Assembly (NCBI RefSeq): GCF_018324205.1
Contig: NZ_AP023356.1
Location: 5,252,001 to 5,316,000 of the forward strand
DNA length: 64,000 nt
DNA from: Actinoplanes ianthinogenes
GTDB taxonomy: Bacteria > Actinomycetota > Actinomycetes > Mycobacteriales > Micromonosporaceae
Direction: 5' to 3'
Under the pieces are notes generated by a model. It made no database searches. It saw only the letters and a list, made by a program, of their open reading frames with translations, and was not told where the DNA came from. Every line of letters starts with the position of its first letter. The stretch's first letter is position 1. This document shows, one piece after another, positions 1 through 7,510 of the stretch. The position numbers and the translations under genes were made by a program.

Positions 1-556
1 CCACCAGCCGTCGCGGTCCACACACGACCGAGGCGTCCAGCGCGGCGTGGTCGTCCAGGTACGGGTCGACGGTCTCGACCACCACCGTCGCCCCCAGGTC
101 CAGGGGGCGCAGCAGTGCCGGGGAGAGCCCGGTGTTGTCGACCACCAGCTGAAGGTCGGTGCTGTGGGCCAGCTCCGCCAGCTCGTTGACCGGGATGAGG
201 CGCATCGCCGGATCCGACAGCGACTCGGTGACGATCAGCTGGGTCTCCGGCCGGACGGCCCCGGCCACCGCGTCGACGTCGGCGCAGTCGGTGTACGACA
301 CCGTCCGCCCCAGCCGCCGGAAGGAGTCCTCCAGGAACTCCCGGACCGGGCCGGAGATCCCGGCCGAGGCGATGACGTGACCGCCCGGGTTGGTCAGCGC
401 GCAGACGGTCTGCGTCGCCGCCGCGGCGCCGCCGGCGAGCAGCGCGGCGGTCTCGGCCCCGTGCAGTTCGGCGATCCGGCTCTCGGCCGCCGCCTCCCCG
501 GTCGCGGGGCGTTGCGTGGCGGCCTGGTGCAGCCAGGGTGCATCGAGGGTGGGCAT
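1..556 (-). CDS. Cystathionine-synthase-fold (Cys/Met PLP family) protein, partial, catalytic lysine position lost
   Basis: The N-terminal 185 residues are visible; the rest runs off the window edge. The chain follows the Cys/Met-metabolism PLP enzyme fold: an SGMAA-like stretch (GGAAAATQ), an NPGGHVIAS segment, the VTESLSDP strand where the family has LETPSNP, and VVDNTGLSPALLRPLDLGA, the aspartate strand that pairs with the cofactor ring nitrogen. In the family this is followed by SATKYLGGH carrying the PLP-binding lysine. Here it reads TVDPYLDDH, with Pro165 at the lysine position. The family Tyr after GGH is also changed (ISGPVREF). The start at 556 has GAGGGG just upstream and lies 11 bp after the radical SAM gene stop, so it is the last visible gene of the operon. 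It may be a pseudoenzyme, or a PLP-independent scaffold in the pathway. Confidence 0.75.
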   Translation of the reverse strand, partial: MPTLDAPWLHQAATQRPATGEAAAESRIAELHGAETAALLAGGAAAATQTVCALTNPGGHVIASAGISGPVREFLEDSFRRLGRTVSYTDCADVDAVAGAVRPETQLIVTESLSDPAMRLIPVNELAELAHSTDLQLVVDNTGLSPALLRPLDLGATVVVETVDPYLDDHAALDASVVCGPRRLV

Positions 557-567
557 CGGCGCGCCCC

Positions 568-2031
568 TCAGCGGCGGCAGACCGGCGCGTCGGAGAGGCC
601 GATCCGCTCGTGGAAGTAGTGGTAGATGATCTCCTCGTGCAGCGCCTCGCCATCCAGCGTCGGCTTGATCGCACGCCCGTCGTCGACCATCTCGACCAGA
701 CCGCGCTCCAGCAGGTCGGTGAAGGCCGAGGCGAACGGCTCGGCGTTGAGCAGGTCGGCGCCGAACTGGGTCAGATAGCGGTCGAGCACGATCGGCTGGT
801 TGGCCTTGAAGTTGAAGCCGAGCGCCGTGCCGATCGCCTTGTGCCCGTCCAGCTTGCGGCCGTGCGAGAGCGGCAGGCCCGGCTCGTTCTGCATGTGCCG
901 GACGTAGGCGGCGATGTCGGTCTTGTTGTGCGTCTGCACGAACGAGTCCCGGTTGCCGCTGAGCCAGCCGTACGCCCCCGGGCCGTACGCGATCATGGTG
1001 TTGTACTGCTCCCACTTGTTCTTCGACGTCTGTGGGATGTTCCCGTTCTCGTAGGTCCCGGGCCGGCTCCACCATCCGCAGGGGCTGGGGTAGTACCCGT
1101 GGTCGAGCATCACCTCGACGGCCGCCTGCCGCATGAGGTAGGTCGTCTCCAGATCCGGGAAGTACCCCTCGCGGACCAGCCGGTCGCGTACCGCCGGGTT
1201 GTTCCAGACCGCCCGGTTGCCGATGCCCATCTCCTCGCGGTCCGCGTTGCGCAGCCGGTAGATGGTGATGGTCGGTACGCCCAGCTCGACCAGCGTGGTC
1301 AGGTCCTGCCGGACGGACTCGGGGGTCTGGTAGGGCAGGCCGAACATCATGTCGACGTTGAAGGGGCAGTCCGTGGCGATCAGGTTCCGGATCGCCTCCA
1401 GCGACTCGGCGGCGGTGTGCCGGCGCTTGGTGAACTCGTTCACCTCGTCCTGGAGGGACTGGACGCCGAGGCTGAACCGGTTGAACCCGAGGTCCCGGGC
1501 GAGCAGGAGGTTGTCCCGGGTGAAGTTCTCCGGGTTGCCCTCGATGTTGAACTCCGCGCTGTCGGTGAGCCGGTACTGCGAGCGGACGTGCTCGACCAGG
1601 GGCGCGATCGTCTCGCGGCTGTTGAGCAGCAGCGCCGCGGTCCCGCCGCCGATGTAGAAGGACTCGATCCGTGCCTCGGGGATCCAGTCGAAGCGGTCCA
1701 GGTAGCGGCGCGACTCCTCGATGAGCAGGTCCTGCCAGAGGCGCAGGGAGGCGTCCTCCTTGCCGCGCGGCACCAGCCGCTTCACGTAGTTGCAGAAGTG
1801 GCAGATGTAGTTGCACAACGGCAGGTGGAAGTAGAGGTGGGCGGGCTCGCCCGCGCCGGCGAAGCCGGCGATCTCCTCGGCCAGACTCTCTGCGGAGAGC
1901 TGGGCGCCGTCGTTGGAGGTGACGTTGATGTTGTACTGATCCCGCGGGATCTGGAGCTGGGGGTTGCGCTCCAGCAGCGCGCCGAGGTTCAACTCGAGCG
2001 GCTGGTGAGGGGAGTCGGCGACCGTGCTCAT
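568..2031 (-). CDS. HemN-like radical SAM enzyme
   Basis: A 487-residue protein of the coproporphyrinogen-III-oxidase-like (HemN/HemW) radical SAM family. The 4Fe-4S motif CNYICHFC (CxxxCxxC, about Cys73, 77 and 80) is followed by YIGGGTAAL, the SAM-binding glycine motif, and by EFNIEGNPENF and FSLGVQSL, typical of the HemN barrel. A HemN C-terminal domain follows. Known relatives in secondary metabolism do radical methyl or methylene transfer (for example cyclopropanation) using two SAM molecules; the reaction here is unknown. The start at 2031 is preferred because GAAGGAG lies about 8 nt upstream. A second ATG at 2055 overlaps the previous stop as ATGA and would add 8 residues. It sits between the TrmO-like gene and the PLP-fold gene in one minus-strand operon, so a housekeeping heme role is unlikely. 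Confidence 0.88.
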   Translation of the reverse strand: MSTVADSPHQPLELNLGALLERNPQLQIPRDQYNINVTSNDGAQLSAESLAEEIAGFAGAGEPAHLYFHLPLCNYICHFCNYVKRLVPRGKEDASLRLWQDLLIEESRRYLDRFDWIPEARIESFYIGGGTAALLLNSRETIAPLVEHVRSQYRLTDSAEFNIEGNPENFTRDNLLLARDLGFNRFSLGVQSLQDEVNEFTKRRHTAAESLEAIRNLIATDCPFNVDMMFGLPYQTPESVRQDLTTLVELGVPTITIYRLRNADREEMGIGNRAVWNNPAVRDRLVREGYFPDLETTYLMRQAAVEVMLDHGYYPSPCGWWSRPGTYENGNIPQTSKNKWEQYNTMIAYGPGAYGWLSGNRDSFVQTHNKTDIAAYVRHMQNEPGLPLSHGRKLDGHKAIGTALGFNFKANQPIVLDRYLTQFGADLLNAEPFASAFTDLLERGLVEMVDDGRAIKPTLDGEALHEEIIYHYFHERIGLSDAPVCRR

Positions 2032-2051
2032 GACAAAGTCTCCTTCGAGGT

Positions 2052-2531
2052 TCATCGGTAGTAGGACCGCATGACGTCCGGCACCCAGGCGGGCTCGCGT
2101 ACCGCACCGGCCGGGGGGACCATCGCGCTGAGGAAGGGCTTGACGTCGAGTACCGGCGTGCCGTCGATCGCGTCGAGCCCCCGGACATGGAGCCGGAGAC
2201 CCTCCACCGCGACCAGTTCGCAGCGGGAGACGCCGAGGTTGTTCGGGCGCTCCTTGATCCGGTGCGCGAGCACGCCGACCGGCGCCAGGTCCGGGCGGTT
2301 GCGGGGCGGTCGCGCGCCGCGCAGCACCTCGTCCGGGTCGCAGAGGTGGAAACGGAAGATCACTTCGAGGTGCGAGAAGTCGCCGATGCCGGTGACGGCC
2401 TCGGGGGTGAGCTGGGTGTCGTCCAGCTCGATGACGGCGGTGACCCGGCCCCAGAAGTCGTCGTCGGGGACGGCGCGCGGGCTCCGCACAAAACCGATCG
2501 GTTCCACCGAATATCGGGCCTGCGGTGTCAT
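2052..2531 (-). CDS. TrmO/TsaA-like SAM-binding beta-barrel protein
   Basis: A 159-residue protein matching the TrmO (YaeB, VirR) family, whose characterised member N6-methylates t6A37 in tRNA using SAM. Visible family motifs are the N-terminal PIGFVRSP, DFSHLEVIFRF, RPNNLGVSRCEL, LDAIDGTPVLDVKP and a C-terminal tyrosine-rich tail. It covers only the core barrel. It has an AGGAGA ribosome site and lies 20 bp after the PCP-thioesterase gene; its stop abuts the HemN-like gene. Being operonic with a carrier protein and a radical SAM enzyme suggests it methylates a pathway intermediate rather than tRNA (inference). A paralogue at 5151-5978 shares most motifs. Confidence 0.85.
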   Translation of the reverse strand: MTPQARYSVEPIGFVRSPRAVPDDDFWGRVTAVIELDDTQLTPEAVTGIGDFSHLEVIFRFHLCDPDEVLRGARPPRNRPDLAPVGVLAHRIKERPNNLGVSRCELVAVEGLRLHVRGLDAIDGTPVLDVKPFLSAMVPPAGAVREPAWVPDVMRSYYR

Positions 2532-2550
2532 GGTTCTCCTTCCGCCCTGG

Positions 2551-3591
2551 TCAGTCCGGCAGCGCGGCGTCGACCAGGGCGGCGAGGGTCTCCACGTTCC
2601 CGGGCTCGATCATGCTGTAGTGGTGGCCGGGCACGTCGCGGATCTCCAGCCGGCCCACGCGGGCGGTCCAGTCCAGGTCGTAGGGGAGCGCGACCGACTC
2701 GACGGCACGGTCCAGGACCCGGTACAGGGTGACGTCGCCCGGGTAACCGGACGGGTCGTAAGCGCTGCCCGCGTCGAGGTTGATCTGGTACATGTCGACC
2801 ATGCGCAGCAGCCGGTCGCTGTCGAAGTCGGCGGGGAGGGTGCCCGCCGCCACGGCCTCCTTCAGCAGCAGCTCGGCGCGGGCCTCGGGATCGAGGGAAC
2901 GGACCATGTCCAGATCCACTTCGATCTTGAGGGCCCGTTCCACCAGGGCTTGCAGCGCGAAGTCGTTGTCGGCGCCGGCCTCGATCGTGGGCCGGGTGTC
3001 GAGGAGCCCGACCAGGCCGACGGTCTCCCCCGCGGCGCGGAGCTGCTTGGCGACCTCGTAGGCGTAGACGCCGCCCATCGAATAGCCCAGCAGGTGCCAG
3101 GGTTTCCCGTCCGGGTGGACGGCGCGGGCCCGGACGATGAAGTCCGCGGCCACCTCCTCGGCCGACGTGAGCGGCTGTTCGCCCGGGAGCAGGCCGACGG
3201 ACTGGAGCGCCCAGAACGGACGATTGCGGCCGAGCGCCTGCATGAGGCGTACGTAGACCACGGTCGAGCCGGAGACCGGCGGCAGGCCGTAGACCGGGGC
3301 CAGGTCCGGATCTCCGCCGCGCAACCGGATCAGCGGGCTGGCGGGCGTCTCCCGATGGCCCCGCCGGACGATCTCGGCGAGCTTGGCGATGGTGTTCGCC
3401 TCCAGCAACTCCCCGGCGGTGATGTCGACGCCGAACCGGCGGCGGATCTGGACGACCACCTCGATGGCGAGCAGCGAGTGGCCGCCGACCTCGAAGAAGT
3501 CGTCGTGGACGCCGACCTCGGCGACGCCCAGCGCCTGCTGCCAGATGTCACAGATCTGAAATTCACAGGAGTCACGCGGACTGTGGTTCAT
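2551..3591 (-). CDS. Stand-alone peptidyl carrier protein-thioesterase didomain
   Basis: 346 residues. Residues about 8-75 are a carrier domain with the phosphopantetheine site FFEVGGHSLLA (Ser39). From about 95 to the end is a type I thioesterase with nucleophile motif GYSMGG (Ser171), a predicted acid in LLDTRP, and a C-terminal histidine in GHHYSM. This is the termination module of an NRPS without adenylation or condensation domains, so loading must come from an enzyme outside the window or from an unusual route. It has an AAGGAGA ribosome site and overlaps the end of the upstream MFS gene by 20 bp. It implies that a carrier-bound amino acid or acyl group is modified by the downstream genes and then released. 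Confidence 0.92.
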   Translation of the reverse strand: MNHSPRDSCEFQICDIWQQALGVAEVGVHDDFFEVGGHSLLAIEVVVQIRRRFGVDITAGELLEANTIAKLAEIVRRGHRETPASPLIRLRGGDPDLAPVYGLPPVSGSTVVYVRLMQALGRNRPFWALQSVGLLPGEQPLTSAEEVAADFIVRARAVHPDGKPWHLLGYSMGGVYAYEVAKQLRAAGETVGLVGLLDTRPTIEAGADNDFALQALVERALKIEVDLDMVRSLDPEARAELLLKEAVAAGTLPADFDSDRLLRMVDMYQINLDAGSAYDPSGYPGDVTLYRVLDRAVESVALPYDLDWTARVGRLEIRDVPGHHYSMIEPGNVETLAALVDAALPD

Positions 3592-4807
3592 GGGTCTCCT
3601 TCACAGAAACGGCCCAGCGGCAGGCGGGCTGGACCGCGAGCCCGGCGAGGACGAAGAGCGCGCCCAGCACGATCCAGCCGGGGGTGCCCCAGGCGATCAG
3701 CAGCGCGGTCAGGATCGCCGGGGCGATCATCTGGTTGACGGCCATGCCGGAGTTGAACAGTCCCTGGTACTGGCCCTGCCGGTCGGCGGGGGCCAGCTCG
3801 TAGGCGAGCACCCAGCCGGCCGAGGACTGGACCATCTCGCCGTACACGTGCAGTGCCATGGCCGCGACCAGCAGTGCCGTGGCCGCCAGGGCCGAACGGC
3901 CCTCGGAGAGTGCGAAGAGCACGCAGACGCCGAGCAGGACCAGGCCGGCGAGCCGGGACGCGCGTACCGAAGAATTCAGGGTGTCGATGTTCTTGGTCAC
4001 CCTGACCTGGAGCAACACCACGGTCACGGTGTTGAGGACCACCAGGACGGCCGCCAGCGCGGTCGGCGCTTGAGTGTGGTGGACGATCCAGAGCGGCAGG
4101 ATGACGTCGAGCAACGGCATGTGCAGGGACATGATCATGTTGAGCACGGTGATCGTGGCGTAAGGCCCGTCCCGCAGCACGGCCAGCTTCGGCTCGTCCG
4201 GCCGCGACGGCGCGGCCGTCGGCCTCGTGTCGGGCAGCCGCAGCACCAGCAGCGCGCAGCCGAAGAACGTCACGGCGTCCAGGGCCAGCACCGCGTAATA
4301 GGCGCCCGGACGATCGACGAGCAGCGCGAGCGCACCCAGGCCGGCACCCACGGACATGCCGATGTTCGTCACCACCCGCATGCGTGCCCGCGCCCGCACC
4401 AGATGCTCCCCGGCGAGCACCGAGGCCATCAGGGCCTGCCGGGCCGCGTACGCGCCCCGGTCGAAGACCGCGTAACAGCAGGCCACGGCCACGAAGGCGG
4501 GGAACGAGCCGAGCACGATGTAGGCGGCCGAGGCGAGGCCGGTCAGGCCGATCAGCAGCGCCGCGACGTTCCGCGGGCCGCGCCGGTCGGCCAGGTGCCC
4601 GGCCGGAACGCCGGCGAGAACCCCGGCCACCCCCGCGATGCTCAGCCCCAGGCCGAGCATCGCGGGTGAGATCCCGACGACCCGCGTCAGGTAGAGCACC
4701 GAACAGGTGGCGAACGCCCCGTTGCCGACGTTGGTGATCAACTGGGCGAGAACGAGGGTGCGGCCGGGGTTCAGCACTTGCGATCCCCGCCCCGCAAGTA
4801 CCGCCAC
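3572..4807 (-). CDS. MFS transporter, probable product exporter
   Basis: About 400 residues with twelve hydrophobic segments typical of the major facilitator superfamily. GHLADRRGPRN near residue 70 is the MFS loop 2-3 motif. The protein resembles drug/proton antiporters of the MdtH type. The GTG at 4807 gives the longest form. A GTG at 4777 preceded by GGCGGGGA at good spacing may be the true start. It is transcribed in the same direction as, and overlaps, the PCP-thioesterase gene, so it is the likely exporter or self-resistance pump of this small cluster. Substrate unknown. Confidence 0.88.
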   Translation of the reverse strand: MAVLAGRGSQVLNPGRTLVLAQLITNVGNGAFATCSVLYLTRVVGISPAMLGLGLSIAGVAGVLAGVPAGHLADRRGPRNVAALLIGLTGLASAAYIVLGSFPAFVAVACCYAVFDRGAYAARQALMASVLAGEHLVRARARMRVVTNIGMSVGAGLGALALLVDRPGAYYAVLALDAVTFFGCALLVLRLPDTRPTAAPSRPDEPKLAVLRDGPYATITVLNMIMSLHMPLLDVILPLWIVHHTQAPTALAAVLVVLNTVTVVLLQVRVTKNIDTLNSSVRASRLAGLVLLGVCVLFALSEGRSALAATALLVAAMALHVYGEMVQSSAGWVLAYELAPADRQGQYQGLFNSGMAVNQMIAPAILTALLIAWGTPGWIVLGALFVLAGLAVQPACRWAVSVKETHEPQSA

Positions 4808-4811
4808 GGGA

Positions 4812-4997
4812 TCAGCCCCAGCCCAGGTCGGCGGTCCACAGGGCGACGTTGCCGCCGGCGGTCACGCGGTCCACGGTGGGTGCGATCTCAGCGGCACCGA
4901 CACCCGCGGCCACCATGACAGCCGCCAGGGCACCGCCGAGGAGGCACAGCCACACCCGGCGGTGAATCATCTTTCCACGCATCAGCTTTTCGCCCAT
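4812..4997 (-). CDS. Small secreted hypothetical peptide ending in DLGWG
   Basis: A 61-residue reading frame: a basic N-terminus (MGEKLMRGKMIHRR), one hydrophobic segment (VWLCLLGGALAAVMVAAGVGAA) that reads as a signal peptide, and about 25 mature residues ending TADLGWG. An inner ATG encoding MIHRR is an alternative start. It lies 4 bp before the MFS start, so it could be the first gene of the operon. I do not recognise the family. It has no Cys or Ser/Thr-rich core of the lanthipeptide type. It could be a signalling or exported peptide, or a chance frame. Confidence 0.45.
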   Translation of the reverse strand: MGEKLMRGKMIHRRVWLCLLGGALAAVMVAAGVGAAEIAPTVDRVTAGGNVALWTADLGWG

Positions 4998-5130
4998 CAG
5001 CCGAAAGTCAGCGGCTCAGCCCGATCGCTGAACCCGTTGACATCTTGTGGTGGCCGAGGAGCCGACGGTGACAGTGATGGGCGTCGTGATGGCGCTTGGC
5101 GCGATTACGACGCCCCCCAAATCAGACAAA

Positions 5131-5144
5131 ACCCAATTTTGGGT
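5131..5144. repeat. Short inverted repeat in the cluster promoter region (ACCCAA-TT-TTGGGT)
   Basis: Perfect 6-bp arms with a 2-nt centre, just after the stop of the tautomerase-TrmO gene and upstream of the 4997-to-1 operon. On the minus strand it is followed by TTTTGT, so it could be a weak terminator. Alternatively it could be an operator for the downstream operon, whose promoter should lie in 4998-5150. Nothing else is recognisable in that 153-bp gap. Confidence 0.35.
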
Positions 5145-5150
5145 ACGCGC

Positions 5151-5978
5151 TCAGTAGTAGTCCCGCATGATCTCCTCCGTCCAGGCCGGCTGACGGACCG
5201 TGCCGCGCGGCCCGAACTCGGCCATGTACGGCTTGATGTCGAGCACGGGGCTGCCCGCCACCGCGTCGAGGCCGCTCACGTGAATGTCCAGCCCGTCCAC
5301 CCGGTGCAGCTTGCAGCGCGACACCCCGATCCGGTTCGGGCGGTTCTTGCCGCGCTGGGCGAAGATGCCGACCAGCGGCCACTCGGTGTTGCCGCGCGGG
5401 TGCCGGGCCCCGGTCTCGATCTTGGACAGTGGCACCCGGTCGAACTGGAACACCACCTCGAGGTGGGAGAAGTCGGCCAGCCCGTACAGCGCCTCCGGCC
5501 CGAATCGCGAGCCGTCCAGCCGGATCACCGCCTCCACGCCGTCCCACGCGTCGTCGAAGACCTCCTCGCGCCCCCCGACCACGTGCGCCACCGGCTGCGC
5601 CGTCACCGCCGGCACGTCGTCCCCGTTCCAGATCTCGTCACGCACCAGCAGCTCTCCCTCGATACCCCGGCGCACGGCCAGGTAGATGTCCGACCCGGGG
5701 ATCCCCAGGACCGCCGCGAGTTCCCCCTGCACCGCCCGGAGCAGGTCGCCGACGAGAGCGGCCGGATACGACGCTTTGCAGGTCACGAAGCCGATCGGCG
5801 GATACGGCCCGTCCCCCTGCCACTGCGGCCGGTACGCGGCGTCGCGGTCCAGCCGCTGCCACGTCACCCAGCAGCGATCCGGGGCGATGCCGAGCGTGTC
5901 GGTCGCCGCCTTGGCGATCCGGGCCAGGGCGGCGGAGCCGGGACTGGCGTCCGGCGAGAGCAGGGTGATTACCGGCAT
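5151..5978 (-). CDS. Tautomerase-like / TrmO-like fusion protein
   Basis: 275 residues in two parts. Residues about 1-115 (MPVITLLSPDASPG, then WVTWQRLDRDAAYRPQ) resemble the 4-oxalocrotonate tautomerase/MIF fold, but with Val after the initiator Met, so the usual catalytic Pro is at position 2 (after Met) only. From about 125, VAHVVGGREE onward, it is a TrmO-like barrel with DFSHLEVVFQFD, RPNRIGVSRCKL, LDAVAGSPVLDIKPYM and a terminal DYY. It shares most of these motifs with the TrmO-like protein at 2052-2531. GGGAGA lies upstream of the start. It reads into the radical SAM cluster promoter region and may belong to the same pathway. The fold assignment of the N-terminal half is tentative. Confidence 0.75.
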   Translation of the reverse strand: MPVITLLSPDASPGSAALARIAKAATDTLGIAPDRCWVTWQRLDRDAAYRPQWQGDGPYPPIGFVTCKASYPAALVGDLLRAVQGELAAVLGIPGSDIYLAVRRGIEGELLVRDEIWNGDDVPAVTAQPVAHVVGGREEVFDDAWDGVEAVIRLDGSRFGPEALYGLADFSHLEVVFQFDRVPLSKIETGARHPRGNTEWPLVGIFAQRGKNRPNRIGVSRCKLHRVDGLDIHVSGLDAVAGSPVLDIKPYMAEFGPRGTVRQPAWTEEIMRDYY

Positions 5979-6089
5979 GAAGTCTCCCTTGTGAAGAATG
6001 AGTCCTCTAGGTCCTACCGTCGCGACCCGCCGGCAGGCAAGATCACCGCCTGTCGCGTCACATCGGACGGTCGGTTAGCCTGGCGCACC

Positions 6090-6779
6090 ATGGAACCGGC
6101 TCTCGCGGCACACCCGTTCATCGAACTGCCCGACTACGACCGCGTCCCGGGCACAGCGGCCGGCTCCGCCCCCGGCTCGATGCTCCTGGTCCACGGCTTC
6201 GGCGGCGACAAGAACCAGCTCCGTGAACTGGGCGACGCCCTTTGCCCGGCCGGCTCGGCAGCGTTCTACCCGTCCCTGCGAGCTCACGGCGCCAGCCCGA
6301 AGCCGATCTGGGGCTATTCGGTCCTGGACTTCGCCGCCGACCTGCACCGCATCGCCGACGTCTTCCCCCAGGAAATCCATGCCGTCGGCTATTCGTACGG
6401 CGCCCTGGTGAGCGCCATCTCGGCGACGACGTGGGGCGCCCGCCGCATCCGCAGTCTCGTCGTGATCGACCAGTCCTTCGCCGCCCACCCGGAGGAGCAC
6501 GAGGTCGACGAGTGGGTCGAGGGCAGCCTCCTGCGCTGGCACTACGACTTCACCCACATGCTCGACTTGTTGCAGCTCCTCGAGGTCCCGGTGCTGGTTC
6601 TGGCCTCCCCCGACAGCGGAACGATCTCCCCCGCCGAGGAGAAGGAGCTGCTCGCCCGCCAGAGCCCTCTTCTCACCTACCGGCACATCTCCGGCTCCCA
6701 CGCCACCTGTTACCGCGACACCCCGCACCTGACCGGCCTGATCGCCGATTTCTATCGAAGCCTCCCGGCCGCCGGATGA
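6090..6779 (+). CDS. Alpha/beta hydrolase
   Basis: A 229-residue cytoplasmic alpha/beta hydrolase. LLVHGFGGDKNQ supplies the oxyanion region, VGYSYGALVS holds the nucleophile (GxSxG, Ser), and a C-terminal SGSHATC has the histidine; an Asp in VLASPDSG is the likely acid. The frame is open far upstream, but homology-like sequence begins only at the ATG at 6090. The stop overlaps the next gene as ATGA, so both are co-translated. Substrate unknown. It is divergent from the tautomerase-TrmO gene, with a 111-bp shared promoter region. Confidence 0.85.
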   Translation: MEPALAAHPFIELPDYDRVPGTAAGSAPGSMLLVHGFGGDKNQLRELGDALCPAGSAAFYPSLRAHGASPKPIWGYSVLDFAADLHRIADVFPQEIHAVGYSYGALVSAISATTWGARRIRSLVVIDQSFAAHPEEHEVDEWVEGSLLRWHYDFTHMLDLLQLLEVPVLVLASPDSGTISPAEEKELLARQSPLLTYRHISGSHATCYRDTPHLTGLIADFYRSLPAAG

Positions 6780-7198
6780 AGCCGCGATGGGAGCAGTCCC
6801 TCGAAGAGATCGAAGGCGACGTCTGGGGTGCTGCGCCGGCCGACGCCACCAAGCTCATCGCCACGGTCCACGAGCTGCGCCGCAAACCGATCGGCTCGCT
6901 GGAGGTCGAGGATCTGCGAGTCCTGCTCGGCCAGCGGGAAGGTGTCCCGGTACTGGTGCCGCGGGCACTGGACATCCTCGAACACGACCCGTTGGCCGAG
7001 GGTGATTACTACCCGGGCGACTTGCTGAACGCCGTCCTGAACCGCGTCCCGGCAGACTACTGGGCTGCCCATCCCGGCGAGGCGGCTCGCCTGCATGCCC
7101 TGGTCGACACCATCAAGCCGGCGGAAGTCGACGATGACCCGCTGCGGGCCGCCGTTGTCGCCTTCATGGGCCGGTCGGGGTCGTCTCGCTCATCCTAA
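6776..7198 (+). CDS. CdiI-family contact-dependent inhibition immunity protein
   Basis: A 140-residue all-helical protein with the signature of the CdiI_2 immunity family: RRKPIGSLEVEDLRVLLGQ, then VLVPRALDILEHDPLAEGD, then YYPGDLLNAVL and a following YW. In proteobacteria such proteins neutralise the toxin domain of CdiA or other polymorphic toxins. No toxin gene is visible nearby. The neighbour is an alpha/beta hydrolase with which it overlaps by 4 bp. It may be an orphan immunity gene giving protection against a competitor's toxin. The C-terminal tail (GRSGSSRSS) is low complexity. Confidence 0.82.
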   Translation: MKPRWEQSLEEIEGDVWGAAPADATKLIATVHELRRKPIGSLEVEDLRVLLGQREGVPVLVPRALDILEHDPLAEGDYYPGDLLNAVLNRVPADYWAAHPGEAARLHALVDTIKPAEVDDDPLRAAVVAFMGRSGSSRSS

Positions 7199-7215
7199 AA
7201 ACTCTGTCATTTTAA

Positions 7216-7227
7216 GTTAGCGTTAAC
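7216..7227. promoter_or_regulatory. LacI-type operator-like site 1 (GTTAGCGTTAAC)
   Basis: A near-palindrome with a single mismatch pair to GTTAGCGCTAAC, the perfect copy at 7369. It lies 284 bp upstream of the lectin gene. AT-rich in a GC-rich context. The form matches operators of LacI/GalR-family sugar regulators. Confidence 0.5.
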
Positions 7228-7368
7228 AACCCTGAGTCTGGTTCGACGCGGCGACTTGGGTGGACAATGCAGGCCACGGTCTCGCCTTTTCGGGAAGCCT
7301 GCCGAATGGGAGCGCACCCAAAGTGAACTAGCTGCTACGGGCGGCGCCCAGGCATTGATGGATGTTTA

Positions 7369-7380
7369 GTTAGCGCTAAC
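7369..7380. promoter_or_regulatory. LacI-type operator-like site 2 (GTTAGCGCTAAC)
   Basis: A perfect 12-bp palindrome 130 bp upstream of the secreted lectin start. With the copy at 7216 it forms a pair 153 bp apart, a spacing that would allow looping. Carbohydrate-responsive repression of the lectin gene is the likely role. The rest of 7199-7510 shows no gene. Confidence 0.6.
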
Positions 7381-7510
7381 ATGTGCGTCGTAGAGCGCTG
7401 CCGTCACGGCTGGCCGATAAGCGTCGGCAGCCGCCAAGACGTTGAGCGGCGCGGCGCTTGCCGGAAGGCCGTCAATGCGTCATCCGTGTCCCGACCTTCG
7501 AGGTGAATCA

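Noticed and set aside
568..2031. Housekeeping heme-biosynthesis hemN
   Set aside because: Position inside a carrier-protein operon and lack of other heme genes; assigned as HemN-like only.
4707..6089. N-terminal extension of the alpha/beta hydrolase frame
   Set aside because: Opposite-strand shadow of the MFS, small peptide and tautomerase-TrmO genes; the hydrolase begins at 6090.
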